DNA from: Echinicola salinicaeni
GTDB lineage: Bacteria > Bacteroidota > Bacteroidia > Cytophagales > Cyclobacteriaceae
DNA length: 64,000 nt
Reading direction: 5' to 3'
Assembly (NCBI RefSeq): GCF_014280965.1
Contig: NZ_JACODZ010000002.1
Span: 1-64,000, forward strand
Positions 7,479 through 18,674 of this stretch are shown here, in pieces. The position numbers were made by a program, and so were the translations under genes. The notes beneath the pieces are model-generated. The model was not told where the DNA came from. It was given only the letters and a program-made list of their open reading frames with translations, and did no database searches. Numbering within the stretch: the stretch's first letter is position 1; every line of letters starts with the position of its first letter.

Positions 7479-7655
7479 ATGGTAAAACAAATCTTTATCA
7501 ACTTAGCGGTAAATGACGTGGGCAAATCTATGGATTTTTACATGGCTAAAGGATTTGCAAATAATCCACACTTTTCAGATGACAATACAAAATGTATGCT
7601 TTATAATTCCAATTCAATCTGGTATGATCAAGGTCCTATTGACGAATCCAGTTGA
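7479..7655 (+). pseudogene. Truncated VOC-domain gene
   Basis: A 58-codon frame, MVKQIFINLAVNDVGKSMDF and so on, matches the N-terminal half of a VOC protein (FINLAVNDVGKSMDFYMAKGFANNPHFSDD...), then ends at 7653-7655 in SIWYDQGPIDESS. A full VOC module needs about 120-130 residues, so the C-terminal half, with one of the metal ligands, is gone. It sits 13 bases after the DoxX-like gene and looks like the former fourth gene of the ArsR operon, cut by a deletion that joined it to the DJ-1/PfpI gene downstream. A short functional peptide cannot be excluded. Confidence 0.7.
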
Positions 7656-7681
7656 CCAATAATGTGCAATTAAATATATAG

Positions 7682-8293
7682 ATGGAAGAAAATAATTTTA
7701 TGCCAGAAAGAACAAATGTTGGTATACTCATTTTTAATGAGGTGGAAGTACTTGATTTTGCAGGACCATTTGAAGTTTTTTCAATCACAGAAAATGATAA
7801 CCAAAAATTATTCAACGTAACCACCATAAGTGAAACGGGGGAAATGGTAAGTGCCAAAAACGGACTGAAAATACAACCTGATGCTGATTTTACCCATTGC
7901 CCGGAATTAGACATATTAATTGTCCCAGGAGGCTATGGAGCGGAAGAAATTGAGATCAAAAATAAAAATGTCATTGAATGGATTAAGTCCCAAAAAGAAA
8001 CCGTTAAGATCATTGCCTCTGTCTGCACGGGTGCATTTTTATTAGCGGAATGCGGATTACTCGATCATAAGAAGGCCACTACCCACTGGATGGATCTTCT
8101 CAGGCTCGAAAAGGACTACCCAAAAATTGAGGTCGTAAAGAACACTAGGTTCGTTGATGAGAATGATATAATCACATCAGGGGGTATATCATCAGGTATT
8201 AATATGTCATTCCATATAATTAAAAGATTATTTGGATTCCAAATTGCAGCGACAACAGCAAAAAGGATGGAGTATGATATTGATATTACCTGA
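7682..8293 (+). CDS. DJ-1/PfpI family protein (class I glutamine amidotransferase-like)
   Basis: A 203-residue protein of the DJ-1/PfpI fold. Signs: VGILIFNEVEVLDFAGPFEVF, the strand LDILIVPGGYGAEEI, and the nucleophile elbow ASVCTGAFLLAECGLL with its Cys, followed by ATTHWMDLLRLEKDYP and ITSGGISSGINMSFHII. This pattern is that of the GATase1-like domain found alone or in front of AraC domains (isonitrile-hydratase-like). Here no AraC domain follows. A second ATG at 7700 (MPERTNVG) is an equally possible start. Position directly after a truncated gene suggests a recent junction. Confidence 0.85.
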   Translation: MEENNFMPERTNVGILIFNEVEVLDFAGPFEVFSITENDNQKLFNVTTISETGEMVSAKNGLKIQPDADFTHCPELDILIVPGGYGAEEIEIKNKNVIEWIKSQKETVKIIASVCTGAFLLAECGLLDHKKATTHWMDLLRLEKDYPKIEVVKNTRFVDENDIITSGGISSGINMSFHIIKRLFGFQIAATTAKRMEYDIDIT

Positions 8294-8478
8294 TAAATAA
8301 TGGCGTTTTTTCCTTTCAGTTGAAGCAAACGGGAACTTAGATGGACTAAATGTGCTTGCAACAGAGTGAAGAACATCATTTCAGTCTAGTACCATTGGAA
8401 TCAGCAATCCTTGGTATGTTAAATGAATTGTAATCTTGATTTCTGATTGGAGTAAAGAGGAGATATAGACGGAACACC

Positions 8479-8502
8479 GAGGAGACGTCGTGGGAACGTC
8501 CA
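8479..8502. repeat. 24-base intergenic repeat, copy 2
   Basis: Matches 1322-1345 in 23 of 24 bases. Here it is followed at once by the palindrome GGGACGTCCC (8505-8514), giving three ACGTC-type half-sites in a row. It lies in the 280-base gene-free gap between the DJ-1 gene and the end of the P-type ATPase gene. Confidence 0.55.
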
Positions 8503-8573
8503 GGGGACGTCCCAATTTTATTTGGTGGATTTTTTTATAGCTATACAAACAACCCATAATGAATTCTGTTTCT

Positions 8574-11270
8574 TTAAGTATCTGAAGTCAATTTGATCAT
8601 GGGTCTTGAAGAAATAGGATTTATCTTTCTATATGGAAAGTAAAATAGCAGCTTGAGAAACTGAGCCAGGAGCAAGGAAGAGAAAGAAAAAATTAGAATG
8701 ACGAAAACCTGTTGGATCGTCAGGGAAGTCAAGGACAATATTTCCCGGCTTAGTTCAATTTTGAAGTTGACAAAAATAATTAGCATACACAGCACGATGG
8801 AGGCCCAAACCCATCCATTGGTGATTACATTGTTTTTGAAAAATGAGGGGCTATGGAAAGGAATATTGAAGACATTTAGTAGCTGGGCAAGAATTAGTGT
8901 GTAGAAGCCCATATTATTGATAACCGCATCTGATAATTTCAAAACATGGGTGGCATAAAATATAATTCCACTGACAGCACATGTAATTGATAAACCTAAT
9001 AGGGCAGTAAGCAGCCATAATGGTCGTGTCAGAATAGGCTCATTGGCTTTACGTGGTGGATCCTTCATGAGCGTCTCTTCCCCTTTTCCCAAGCCCAAAG
9101 CAAGTGCGGGAAAAACGTCAGTTACTAGGTTGAGGAACAGGATTTGTAAAGGTAAAAGAGGAGTGGCTACATTACTGATATAGGCAATGAATACAGAAAA
9201 TATTTCTGCTAGGTTACTGGATAGGAGATACACCACAAACTGCCGAATATTATTGAATATTATTCGGCCTTGCTCTATGGCCAATTTTGTAGAGGTAAAC
9301 TTATCGTCCTTCAAAATGATATCCGATGCATCTCTAGCCGCATCTGTACCCCGTATTCCCATTGCTATCCCTATATCCGCCATTTTTAATGCCGGCACAT
9401 CATTGATGCCATCTCCTATCATACCCACTACATAATTATGTGTTTGGTAAAACTCAATCAAGTTTAATTTTTGCTCAGGTGTGACCCGGGCAACTACCTT
9501 TGCATTCATCAGGATTTTTTCTCCTTTTGAATTTTTACTTGAGCGTTTTTGTAGCACATTTGAATTTACCACTGTTTCGGAATCAGAATTTATTCCCAAT
9601 AAGCCAATTTCTTCGGCGATTTTTTGTGAAGTAGCCATATGGTCACCCGTTACCATCACAACTTGGACCCCCGCTTTATGGTACTCTTTAATGGTGGGGG
9701 ATATATCCTTTCGGGGAGGATCCAAAAAACCTATTAAACCGAGAAGTGTCAGGTCATTGAGAAAGTTAAGCGCTGAAGGAGGAGAGTCCACTTGTTTATA
9801 GGCAAAAGTCAGGACCCGTAAACCTTGCTCGGCTAAACTTTCGACCTTTTTATTCCAAAGGTCTATATCCAGTTTTTCCTTGCCGTTATGGGCTAAAACG
9901 GTAGTACAATGTGCTATTATATTTTCGAAAGCCCCTTTGATAAAAACGAAATAACTGGATTCCTTTTGATGAACAGTGGCCATTAGTTTTGTTCGGTTAT
10001 CAAATGGAAATTCCTTGATTTCCGGATATTCCTCTTTGATGGCGTTTATGCTTAAACCTGTCTTTTTCACAAGGTTAAGTAGGCTTATTTCCATTGGATC
10101 CCAATTTCTGGATTTATCAAGCAAATCAGCATTATTACATAAAGCAGCAGTTTCCATGGTTTTGATGAAAGCACTGTTGGCAAGATGGTCTTTAAAATCA
10201 TCAGTGCTTAGATTGGGGATAGGGGAAATGTTTTGGTTGTCATAATTGATGGAATAGGTCTCCATTTCATTTTCTGTAAGCGTGCCCGTTTTGTCGGTAC
10301 ATAAAATTCCCACTTCCCCTAAGGTTTGGACTGCCTCCAGTCTTTTGACAATGACATTTTGCTGAGACAGTTTGATCACACCACGGGCAAGGGCAATGGT
10401 CGCGACAATGGGAAGCCCTTCGGGAATAGCTGCTACAGAGAGTGCTATTCCTGTTTTTAATGCAAAGACAAGGTCTTTTTGTTGTAAAATTCCTAATAGG
10501 ATAATCAGTAAAGTAAGCCCAACAGTGAGGATAACCAGGTGCCTGCTTAATTTATTCAGCTTTTTCTCTAAGGGAGTTTTTCTCTGCTTGAGACCTAAGC
10601 CTAATTGGCTGATTTTTCCTAGCTCTGTTTGATCTCCAATGGCCGTTACCATTGCTTTGGCACTTCCTCTTGTGACGATGGTTCCTTTAAAAATCATGTT
10701 TGAACGATTGGCCAAAACAGTACTTTCAGGCAAAGGCGTTGATTGTTTGGCGATGTGTTCACTTTCTCCAGTAAGAATGGATTCCTTTACACTTAGGTTT
10801 TCTGTTGAGCAAATCCGTGCATCTGCAGGAACCTTATTGCCTTCTTCGATAATAAGGATGTCTCCTACGACCAGGTGGCGGGCATCAATTCGATTGGTTT
10901 TTCCGTCCCTCAAAATCGTTGCATGTATATAAGATAAAGATTTTAAGGCTTCCATCGATTTGGTGGCCTTAAACTCCATGAAAAAGCCAATTATTGTCGT
11001 CAGCAATATTACTGTAATGATCGCCATCCCTTCCAGAAATTCCCCAAAGGATAGGGCCAAAATAGTGGCTGCGAACATCAAATAGATCACAGGATCCAAG
11101 AACTGTTCAAGATATATTTTCCAAATGCTTTTAGGTTTTTGAACAGATATCTCATTATAGCCGTGTTGTTGTAGACGCAGTTTTGCCTCACGTGAAGAAA
11201 GCCCATTTTCTAAAGAGGTGTTCAATTGTGAAGCTAAAGCATCAATAGATATTTGATAAGGGGCTTTCAT
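8574..11270 (-). CDS. P-type cation-transporting ATPase, Ca2+-type (P2)
   Basis: An 898-residue inner-membrane ATPase of the PacL/SERCA-like P2 group. Seen: N-terminal cation-ATPase domain (NTSLENGLSSREAKLRLQQHGYN), actuator motif LTGES (166-170), membrane helix M4 with IPEGLP (283-287) typical of Ca2+ pumps, phosphorylation motif DKTGTLT with Asp326, and hinge motif MIGDGINDVPALKMADIG. Six C-terminal membrane spans follow. The ion is probably Ca2+, though Mg2+ or Na+/K+ forms share the motifs. It is transcribed away from the RNR gene; the shared 540-base gap holds a palindrome of the regulon described in the findings. PacL-like ATPases are recurrent members of low-oxygen and stress clusters. 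Confidence 0.9.
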   Translation of the reverse strand: MKAPYQISIDALASQLNTSLENGLSSREAKLRLQQHGYNEISVQKPKSIWKIYLEQFLDPVIYLMFAATILALSFGEFLEGMAIITVILLTTIIGFFMEFKATKSMEALKSLSYIHATILRDGKTNRIDARHLVVGDILIIEEGNKVPADARICSTENLSVKESILTGESEHIAKQSTPLPESTVLANRSNMIFKGTIVTRGSAKAMVTAIGDQTELGKISQLGLGLKQRKTPLEKKLNKLSRHLVILTVGLTLLIILLGILQQKDLVFALKTGIALSVAAIPEGLPIVATIALARGVIKLSQQNVIVKRLEAVQTLGEVGILCTDKTGTLTENEMETYSINYDNQNISPIPNLSTDDFKDHLANSAFIKTMETAALCNNADLLDKSRNWDPMEISLLNLVKKTGLSINAIKEEYPEIKEFPFDNRTKLMATVHQKESSYFVFIKGAFENIIAHCTTVLAHNGKEKLDIDLWNKKVESLAEQGLRVLTFAYKQVDSPPSALNFLNDLTLLGLIGFLDPPRKDISPTIKEYHKAGVQVVMVTGDHMATSQKIAEEIGLLGINSDSETVVNSNVLQKRSSKNSKGEKILMNAKVVARVTPEQKLNLIEFYQTHNYVVGMIGDGINDVPALKMADIGIAMGIRGTDAARDASDIILKDDKFTSTKLAIEQGRIIFNNIRQFVVYLLSSNLAEIFSVFIAYISNVATPLLPLQILFLNLVTDVFPALALGLGKGEETLMKDPPRKANEPILTRPLWLLTALLGLSITCAVSGIIFYATHVLKLSDAVINNMGFYTLILAQLLNVFNIPFHSPSFFKNNVITNGWVWASIVLCMLIIFVNFKIELSREILSLTSLTIQQVFVILIFSFSSLLLAQFLKLLFYFPYRKINPISSRPMIKLTSDT

Positions 11271-11812
11271 GGATAAAAATTAGGGGCTTATATATTGATG
11301 ATAATTATAGCTTAAGTCTGCATTAAATTGGAGCGAACACTAATGTCAATAATAGCTCAAATTACTCTAGTTTATGGAGTGGTACAATGATGGTTGACAT
11401 GGGTTGTGCTTTACAATTCCGATTTATACATCACTTTTTGATGATTCTTATCATGGTAGTAATATAATCATATACCTATATTCCATAATCCTTATGAAAA
11501 TATTGAATGGGTTGATAGAAAAGGACTTCAGGCCGTAAGCTGAAAATGCCATAGCATGTGGGGTGACAGGGAGTAAAATAGTGTTTTGTGTATGGAGCCT
11601 TCATTTTATGAATTCGCTTCGGCTGAAAAAGCAAAAAGGGAGGTGTAAAAGAAAATCAGCAAGGGCCCAGTTAAAGATTAAATAATCACCTCAATTTGGA
11701 ACCTGCCTTTTGAGATTTACAGTGCGGCTTCGGATATTGATTTGAATACGTAAAGGCTAATTGAAAGCATGTTTCCAAACAGGAAAAGAAAATCATCTTA
11801 TTCCCATTTCAA
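11271..11812. other. Divergent control region, P-ATPase / nrdJ
   Basis: 542 bases without a gene. It separates the leftward P-type ATPase from the rightward RNR gene and contains one ATGAT-N4-ATCAT palindrome (11441-11454). An AT-rich stretch with TATA-like strings follows to the right (11456-11490). No hairpin terminator or open frame of substance is seen. Confidence 0.6.
11441..11454. promoter_or_regulatory. FNR-like palindrome A
   Basis: ATGAT-TCTT-ATCAT, a perfect 5-4-5 palindrome, 171 bases upstream of the P-ATPase start and 359 upstream of the RNR start. One of eight related sites between 11.4 and 40.1 kb. It resembles the FNR/ANR consensus TTGAT-N4-ATCAA, differing at the outer base. 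Confidence 0.65.
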
Positions 11813-13558
11813 ATGAATAAGCTTTCCAAAAATGCCAATTTAGTGCTTGAGCAAAGATACCTGTTGCGAGGAGGGGATAATCAATTGCTAGAAAGTCCTG
11901 ATGATATGTTCATGCGGGTAGCAAAAGCTGTAGCCCAGGCTGAGATAATCTGGGGTGATAAAAAAGAAGTTGATCGATATACCGATGCTTATTATAAGTT
12001 GATAAGTGATCTGATTTTTTTACCTAATTCCCCCACTTTAATGAATGCAGGTGCTTCACAGCAACAACTAAGTGCTTGTTTTGTCCTTCCTGTGGAGGAT
12101 AGCTTGGATGAGATTTTCCATACCTTAAAAAGCGCAGCTAAAATCCACCAAAGGGGAGGAGGAACTGGTTTTAATTTTTCCAAAATACGTCCAAAAGGTG
12201 ATTGGGTCGGTACTAAACGGAATGTAGCATTGGGCCCGGTCGATGTTATTGAGATTTTTGATCGTGCAACTGAAAAAATTAAGCAGGGAGGAAAAAGAAG
12301 GGGAGCCAACATGGGTATATTGAACATTGATCATCCAGATATTTTGGAATTTATTCGTTTAAAGGGAGCAGGAGGAAAAGTGAATAATTTCAATTTGTCC
12401 CTTGGTATTACAGATCAATTCATGATGGCTGTGGAAGAAGGAAAAGAATGGTCATTGGTCAATCCCCGTGATGCGTCAATTGCAGAGAAAGTGTTAGCCA
12501 GGGAGCTTTGGGAAGGCATTGTGGAAAATGCTTGGAAATGCGGTGACCCTGGGTTGATATTTTTGGATACTATTAATGGGATGAACCCTCTTGCTAGGCT
12601 GGGGAAAATAATAGCGACTAATCCATGTGGGGAGGTACCTTTATTTCCCAATGAAGCTTGTAATTTGGGCTCAATAAATATATCGAAATGTGTTCGAAAG
12701 CATGAAAATAAAATGGTTGTTGATTGGGAGAAATTGGAAGAGGTAGTCATTCTGGCCGTAAGGTTTTTAGATAATGTGATTGAAGTCAATGATTACCCTG
12801 ATGAGCTTATTGAAAAGGCCACGAAGTCCAACCGTAAAATAGGTTTGGGAGTAATGGCTTGGGCGGATTTGTTGGTGCTGCTGAAAATCCCCTATGCTTC
12901 AGAACAAGCCGTCCAATTGGCCGAGAAATTAATGAACTTCATTGCTGAAAAGAGTAGGGCTGCTTCATCAGCACTGGCAAAAGTAAGGGGGAATTTCCCT
13001 AATTGGCCTCGAAGTGCTTTTTCACCAAAGGAACCTATGCGAAATGCCACCCGGACCAGTATTGCCCCTACAGGTAGTATTTCTATTATTGCAGATGTTT
13101 CCGCTTCCATAGAGCCTATTTATGCGCTGGCTTTTGAAAGGGAAAATGTACTGGGTGGACTGAACTTAAGCAGTTCCCATCAACTGTTCTTAGAATATTT
13201 GGATCGAAAAGGTTTGGATAAGCATTCAATTCTTCAAAAAGTTAGACGAACAGGCAGCTGTAAAGATATAGATGAGCTTGGCGAAGATATTCGAGAAATT
13301 TTTAAAACCGCCTTAGAGATCGAACCTTATTGGCATTTAAGACACCAGGAAGCTTTTCAGCGCTATACTGATAATGCCGTTTCTAAAACGATCAATTTAC
13401 CAAACACGGCGACAATAGAAACTGTAGCATCAATTTATAAGGATGCTTGGAAAATGAAATTAAAAGGGATCACCCTTTTCAGAAATAATACAGGGAGTCA
13501 ACAAGTTTTGATAAGTGGGATAGCAGATGATAGTGCTATCTGCAAAGTATGTATTTAA
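11813..13558 (+). CDS. nrdJ: Adenosylcobalamin-dependent (class II) ribonucleotide reductase
   Basis: A 581-residue reductase that makes deoxyribonucleotides without oxygen, using B12 to make the thiyl radical. Seen: LPNSPTLMNAG, first redox Cys in QLSACFVLP (Cys89), RGGGTGFNFSKIRP, the active Cys in ATNPCGEVPL (Cys272), the partner Cys in NEACNLGSIN (Cys283), the phosphate-binding loop APTGSISIIADVSASIEP, and the FRNNTGSQQVL block near the end. It is one of the short class II forms; it lacks the long C-terminal zinc module of larger ones but ends in CKVCI, a CxxC pair that could reload the active site. No nrdB-like gene is near, which supports class II. It would allow DNA synthesis when a class I enzyme is starved of oxygen. 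Confidence 0.92.
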   Translation: MNKLSKNANLVLEQRYLLRGGDNQLLESPDDMFMRVAKAVAQAEIIWGDKKEVDRYTDAYYKLISDLIFLPNSPTLMNAGASQQQLSACFVLPVEDSLDEIFHTLKSAAKIHQRGGGTGFNFSKIRPKGDWVGTKRNVALGPVDVIEIFDRATEKIKQGGKRRGANMGILNIDHPDILEFIRLKGAGGKVNNFNLSLGITDQFMMAVEEGKEWSLVNPRDASIAEKVLARELWEGIVENAWKCGDPGLIFLDTINGMNPLARLGKIIATNPCGEVPLFPNEACNLGSINISKCVRKHENKMVVDWEKLEEVVILAVRFLDNVIEVNDYPDELIEKATKSNRKIGLGVMAWADLLVLLKIPYASEQAVQLAEKLMNFIAEKSRAASSALAKVRGNFPNWPRSAFSPKEPMRNATRTSIAPTGSISIIADVSASIEPIYALAFERENVLGGLNLSSSHQLFLEYLDRKGLDKHSILQKVRRTGSCKDIDELGEDIREIFKTALEIEPYWHLRHQEAFQRYTDNAVSKTINLPNTATIETVASIYKDAWKMKLKGITLFRNNTGSQQVLISGIADDSAICKVCI

Positions 13559-13732
13559 GGAAATTCGAAATGAGGACAATTGATTAACAGATCAGGTACT
13601 TTATTGTTGTTGAGGGCTCTGAGGCGATAACTTTAGCTGACTGTATGATTACACTTTTTTAAATTGAGTGGAGTTCCCTTAAGAAAATATTGATATTTGC
13701 TGGTCTCAAGGGAATCAAAATAGAATAGGTTA

Positions 13733-14353
13733 TTAAATACTCTGAAAAATTGCTGTGGCTTCTTGGTCTGTTACAGGACTAAAATCCATATAATAAGGTC
13801 CAATCGCGTGAAAGTTTTCGGGTTGCTCTAAAACCAATACTTCACTTACCAGTGGAGATTCTTCAATTTTTAATATTGCAGATAAGGGAGATACCGGTGC
13901 TGCAACCAATATATGTTTGGGGCTCTCTTGGTCGATGAGTTTGATGGTGGCCAATAGGGTGTTGCCCGTAGCTATTCCATCATCTACCAATATTACTGTT
14001 TTATTCTTAAGTGAGGTAGGCGATTTGTTTTTATAGTAAGCATCACGTCTTTCTTGGAGCAGATGTCTTATGTTTTCTGTCTCCTCCTCAATGTATTCTG
14101 GGGATATATCTCTTGCTCCTTCTCCTAGAACGATGCTTTTTAAGCTTACAGCCCCTATAGCATATTCTTTATTGAATGGATGGCCTATTTTTTTTGTCAA
14201 TGCGATATCCAATGGTAAGTCCAAGGCCTTAGCAATAACAGCACCAATGGGGAGCCCGCCACGGGGAATGGCGATTACTACAGCATCCTTTCCTTTATAG
14301 TTAGCTAATTCTTCAGCTAATAGTTTTCCCGCTTCATCTCTATCTGTAAACAT
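13733..14353 (-). CDS. Phosphoribosyltransferase family protein
   Basis: A 206-residue type I phosphoribosyltransferase-fold protein. The PRPP loop is VILVDDGIATGNT (120-132), with IPRGGLPIGAVIAKALD near the start acting as the usual second loop, and LTKKIGHPFNKEYAIGAV. The base it handles is unknown; this subgroup is typically found next to or fused with a dienelactone-hydrolase-like domain, as here, where that gene ends 10 bases upstream. It is the last gene of the leftward unit 15547-13733. The convergent gap to the RNR gene holds a possible TTCCCTT/AAGGGAA hairpin (13675-13713). Confidence 0.85.
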   Translation of the reverse strand: MFTDRDEAGKLLAEELANYKGKDAVVIAIPRGGLPIGAVIAKALDLPLDIALTKKIGHPFNKEYAIGAVSLKSIVLGEGARDISPEYIEEETENIRHLLQERRDAYYKNKSPTSLKNKTVILVDDGIATGNTLLATIKLIDQESPKHILVAAPVSPLSAILKIEESPLVSEVLVLEQPENFHAIGPYYMDFSPVTDQEATAIFQSI

Positions 14354-14363
14354 TTATTTTCAA

Positions 14364-15008
14364 TTAATCCGTTAAATATTTTTTAAACCAATGAACAGAC
14401 AAGGCTGTGACTTGTTCGAGTTTGCCCGGCTCTTCAAAAAGGTGGGTAGCTTCAGGTACGATTTCCAGCTTTTTAGTAGTGCTCATTTTATTAAAGACCA
14501 ATTGGTTTAAGGGAATCACATTACTATCCCAGCCACCTACAATGAAAATTGTAGGCGACACCACTTTTGCTAATTCTCTGTCTCCTGCTAAATCAGGCCT
14601 TCCCCCACGGGAAACAATGGCGTTGATTTTATCACCTAAGCTTGCAGCAGCGTTCAGCGCCGAAGCTGCGCCCGTGCTAGCACCAAAATATCCTAATTTT
14701 AACTTTGAAATATTTTTTTGGGTATGTGTCCATTTCGATACTTTAATTAACCTTTCGGTCAGTAAGGAGATGTCAAATCTATTTTCATAAACTATATCTT
14801 CTTCTTCCGTTAATAGATCAAACAGCAAAGTGGAAAAGCCATTAGTGTTTAAATTATCAGCGACATAATTGTTTCTGGGACTTAATCGACTGCTACCACT
14901 TCCATGAGAAAATATGACCAAACTATTTGTATTATTAGGAATGGTTAATATTCCTTTTAAAATCACGGTGTCTATGGGGATATTGATCTCATGTGAAGTA
15001 AGGGCCAT
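14364..15008 (-). CDS. Dienelactone-hydrolase-like alpha/beta hydrolase
   Basis: A 214-residue cytosolic alpha/beta hydrolase. The nucleophile elbow is GYFGASTGAA (Ser111), the acid probably Asp161 in FIVGGWDSNVIPLN, the base His189 in PEATHLFEE, and the oxyanion region SHGSGSSRLSPRN. It lacks a signal peptide. It lies between a GreA/B-like gene and a phosphoribosyltransferase gene; fusions of this hydrolase with that phosphoribosyltransferase are known, so the two probably act together. The substrate is unknown. Confidence 0.85.
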   Translation of the reverse strand: MALTSHEINIPIDTVILKGILTIPNNTNSLVIFSHGSGSSRLSPRNNYVADNLNTNGFSTLLFDLLTEEEDIVYENRFDISLLTERLIKVSKWTHTQKNISKLKLGYFGASTGAASALNAAASLGDKINAIVSRGGRPDLAGDRELAKVVSPTIFIVGGWDSNVIPLNQLVFNKMSTTKKLEIVPEATHLFEEPGKLEQVTALSVHWFKKYLTD

Positions 15009-15079
15009 CTTTTTCTATTCTAAGGTTAAATAAGTCCAAAGAAATCATGCTTTTAAAGGTTTTAAAAGAAATTCTCTCA

Positions 15080-15547
15080 TCAAAAAATATGATGTATGGT
15101 ATATTGTTCATCCCTGAAAGTAAAGCTGTCTCCACTGTGCTTCCCCCTCATGACCTTGAATAAGGGGCTTTGGGTAGAAATACCATAATACCGTTTACCT
15201 TCCACATAAAACTCCTCAATACTTACGGAAATAAAGAAAGTCCCATGATTTGTTTCCACTACAGCACCCAACTCTGGACTATCATGTGTTTTGTTTAGGT
15301 TTTTCCCTAGGTAATTGAGCAGTTTTAATTCCTCTTCGGCAAATTCCAATGTGTCAAACACCGCATCGTATTCTTTTTTACTGGTATTCTTTTTACTAGC
15401 TCCGCTCATTTCTTGGGTTTCCAAATCTCTGGCTTGTATCAACTCCTCCAATCGGGATTTGAAATCTTTGATTAATGACTGTTGCTTAACCACACATGCT
15501 TCAAACATTTTTTGTTTGATTAGGATATTGTCTGTTGATGTCTTCAT
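15080..15547 (-). CDS. GreA/GreB-family elongation factor-like protein
   Basis: A 155-residue protein with a helical N-terminal half and a C-terminal GreA/GreB-type domain: ELGAVVETNHGTFFISVSIE, KRYYGISTQSPLFKVMRGKHSGD and SFTFRDEQYTIHHI. GreA/B insert a coiled coil into the RNA polymerase secondary channel; here the N-terminal helices (residues 1-80, many Glu and Lys) could form a similar hairpin, but the acidic tip motif is not obvious. Proteins of this kind in Bacteroidota are usually stress-linked. It is the first gene of a leftward unit with the hydrolase and phosphoribosyltransferase, and its promoter gap carries palindrome B. Confidence 0.75.
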   Translation of the reverse strand: MKTSTDNILIKQKMFEACVVKQQSLIKDFKSRLEELIQARDLETQEMSGASKKNTSKKEYDAVFDTLEFAEEELKLLNYLGKNLNKTHDSPELGAVVETNHGTFFISVSIEEFYVEGKRYYGISTQSPLFKVMRGKHSGDSFTFRDEQYTIHHIF

Positions 15548-15606
15548 AATACTTAAAGTAAATACAAAATATCCTAAAGGGTAATAATTGGGGTCAGGGT
15601 ATGTAT

Positions 15607-15620
15607 ATGATTTTCATCAT
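15607..15620. promoter_or_regulatory. FNR-like palindrome B
   Basis: ATGAT-TTTC-ATCAT in the 148-base divergent gap between the GreA/B-like gene (start 15547) and the P-loop kinase gene (start 15696). Its central position, 60 and 76 bases from the two start codons, would let one bound dimer serve both units. Confidence 0.7.
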
Positions 15621-15695
15621 GTTATGATTGTTTTGATGTCATGGAATTAAAGCCGTGATTTTTAGAAATTAAGGGAAACAAAGCATAAGGGGATC

Positions 15696-16202
15696 ATGCT
15701 GATTATGGTAATGGGACTTCCTGGAACTGGAAAAAGCTACTTGGCTGCGAAGATAGCAAGAGCATTGGGTGCAGTGCATTTGAAAACCGATGTGATCAGG
15801 AAAGACTTGGGCCTTTCAAATCAATACAGCAAAAAAGATAAAATGAAGGTGTATAAGGAAATGGAGCGAAGGGCCAAGTTGATCTTAGGGAAAGGAGATT
15901 TTTTGGTTTTGGACGCAACATTTTACCTTATGGAAACCAGGAAGCCATTCTTTAATTTGGCTGCCAAACAACATGTTTCTTTAGTTAAATTATTGGTAGA
16001 AGCAGATGAGTCAGTGGTGTCAAAAAGGATGGCAATGACTCGGGAGGATAGTGAAGCAGATTTTGATGTTTATTTGAAAATAAAGGAAGTTTTTGATCCC
16101 GTTTTGCATCCCTATCTTTCTTTAATATCTCATCGCTCAAATATCAACGAAATACTACAACAAGCGCTTAACTATATCAAATTGGGAGAAGATAAAGCAT
16201 AA
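15696..16202 (+). CDS. P-loop ATPase/kinase (AAA_33 type)
   Basis: A 168-residue nucleotide-binding protein of the zeta-toxin/AAA_33 kinase group. The Walker A loop is GLPGTGKS (7-14); a strand DFLVLDATFYLMETRKPF supplies the Walker-B-like Asp, and RMAMTREDSEADFDVYLKI is the lid and substrate-binding part. It resembles small-molecule kinases such as gluconate or shikimate kinase-like proteins, and stand-alone copies of a domain often joined to aminoglycoside-phosphotransferase-like proteins. The substrate is unknown. Single-gene unit under palindrome B. Confidence 0.78.
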   Translation: MLIMVMGLPGTGKSYLAAKIARALGAVHLKTDVIRKDLGLSNQYSKKDKMKVYKEMERRAKLILGKGDFLVLDATFYLMETRKPFFNLAAKQHVSLVKLLVEADESVVSKRMAMTREDSEADFDVYLKIKEVFDPVLHPYLSLISHRSNINEILQQALNYIKLGEDKA

Positions 16203-18347
<2,145 letters not shown>

Positions 18348-18351
<4 letters not shown>

Positions 18352-18668
18352 AACCGGGGAATAATGAAAAGTTTAAGCAGACTGTTGCTGAAAAAGAAGG
18401 TCGAAAAATAAAAGCCCAAAAAGAACCGCTACGAAGTATTTGGTTTGGCTTTAGTCTTTTTGGGATTGTAGGATGGTCTGTAATGGTACCAGCTGTTCTA
18501 GGCGTATTGTTAGGGATTTGGCTGGATGCTAAGATTCCAGGTCAATATTCCTGGACCTTATCCTTATTGATTTTAGGGGTTGGGCTTGGAGCCATGAATG
18601 CCTGGTATTGGATCAGTAAAGAGGGTAAGGGAATAAAAGAAGATAGTAATCAGAAGGAGAAAAACTGA
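18348..18668 (+). CDS. atpQ: N-type ATPase AtpQ (AtpI/AtpZ-like)
   Basis: A 106-residue membrane protein with a charged N-terminus and two spans (SLFGIVGWSVMVPAVLGVLLGIWLD and SLLILGVGLGAMNAWYWI). The GIWLDAKIPG loop is like that of AtpI/AtpZ proteins, which help assemble c-rings or move Mg2+/Ca2+. The start codon overlaps the atpC stop (ATGA). Named by operon position. Confidence 0.85.
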
Positions 18669-18674
18669 ACAATA

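Noticed and set aside
11992-12327. Minus-strand open frames inside nrdJ and other large genes
   Set aside because: They lie wholly within well-supported genes and show no protein features; shadows of the real frame.
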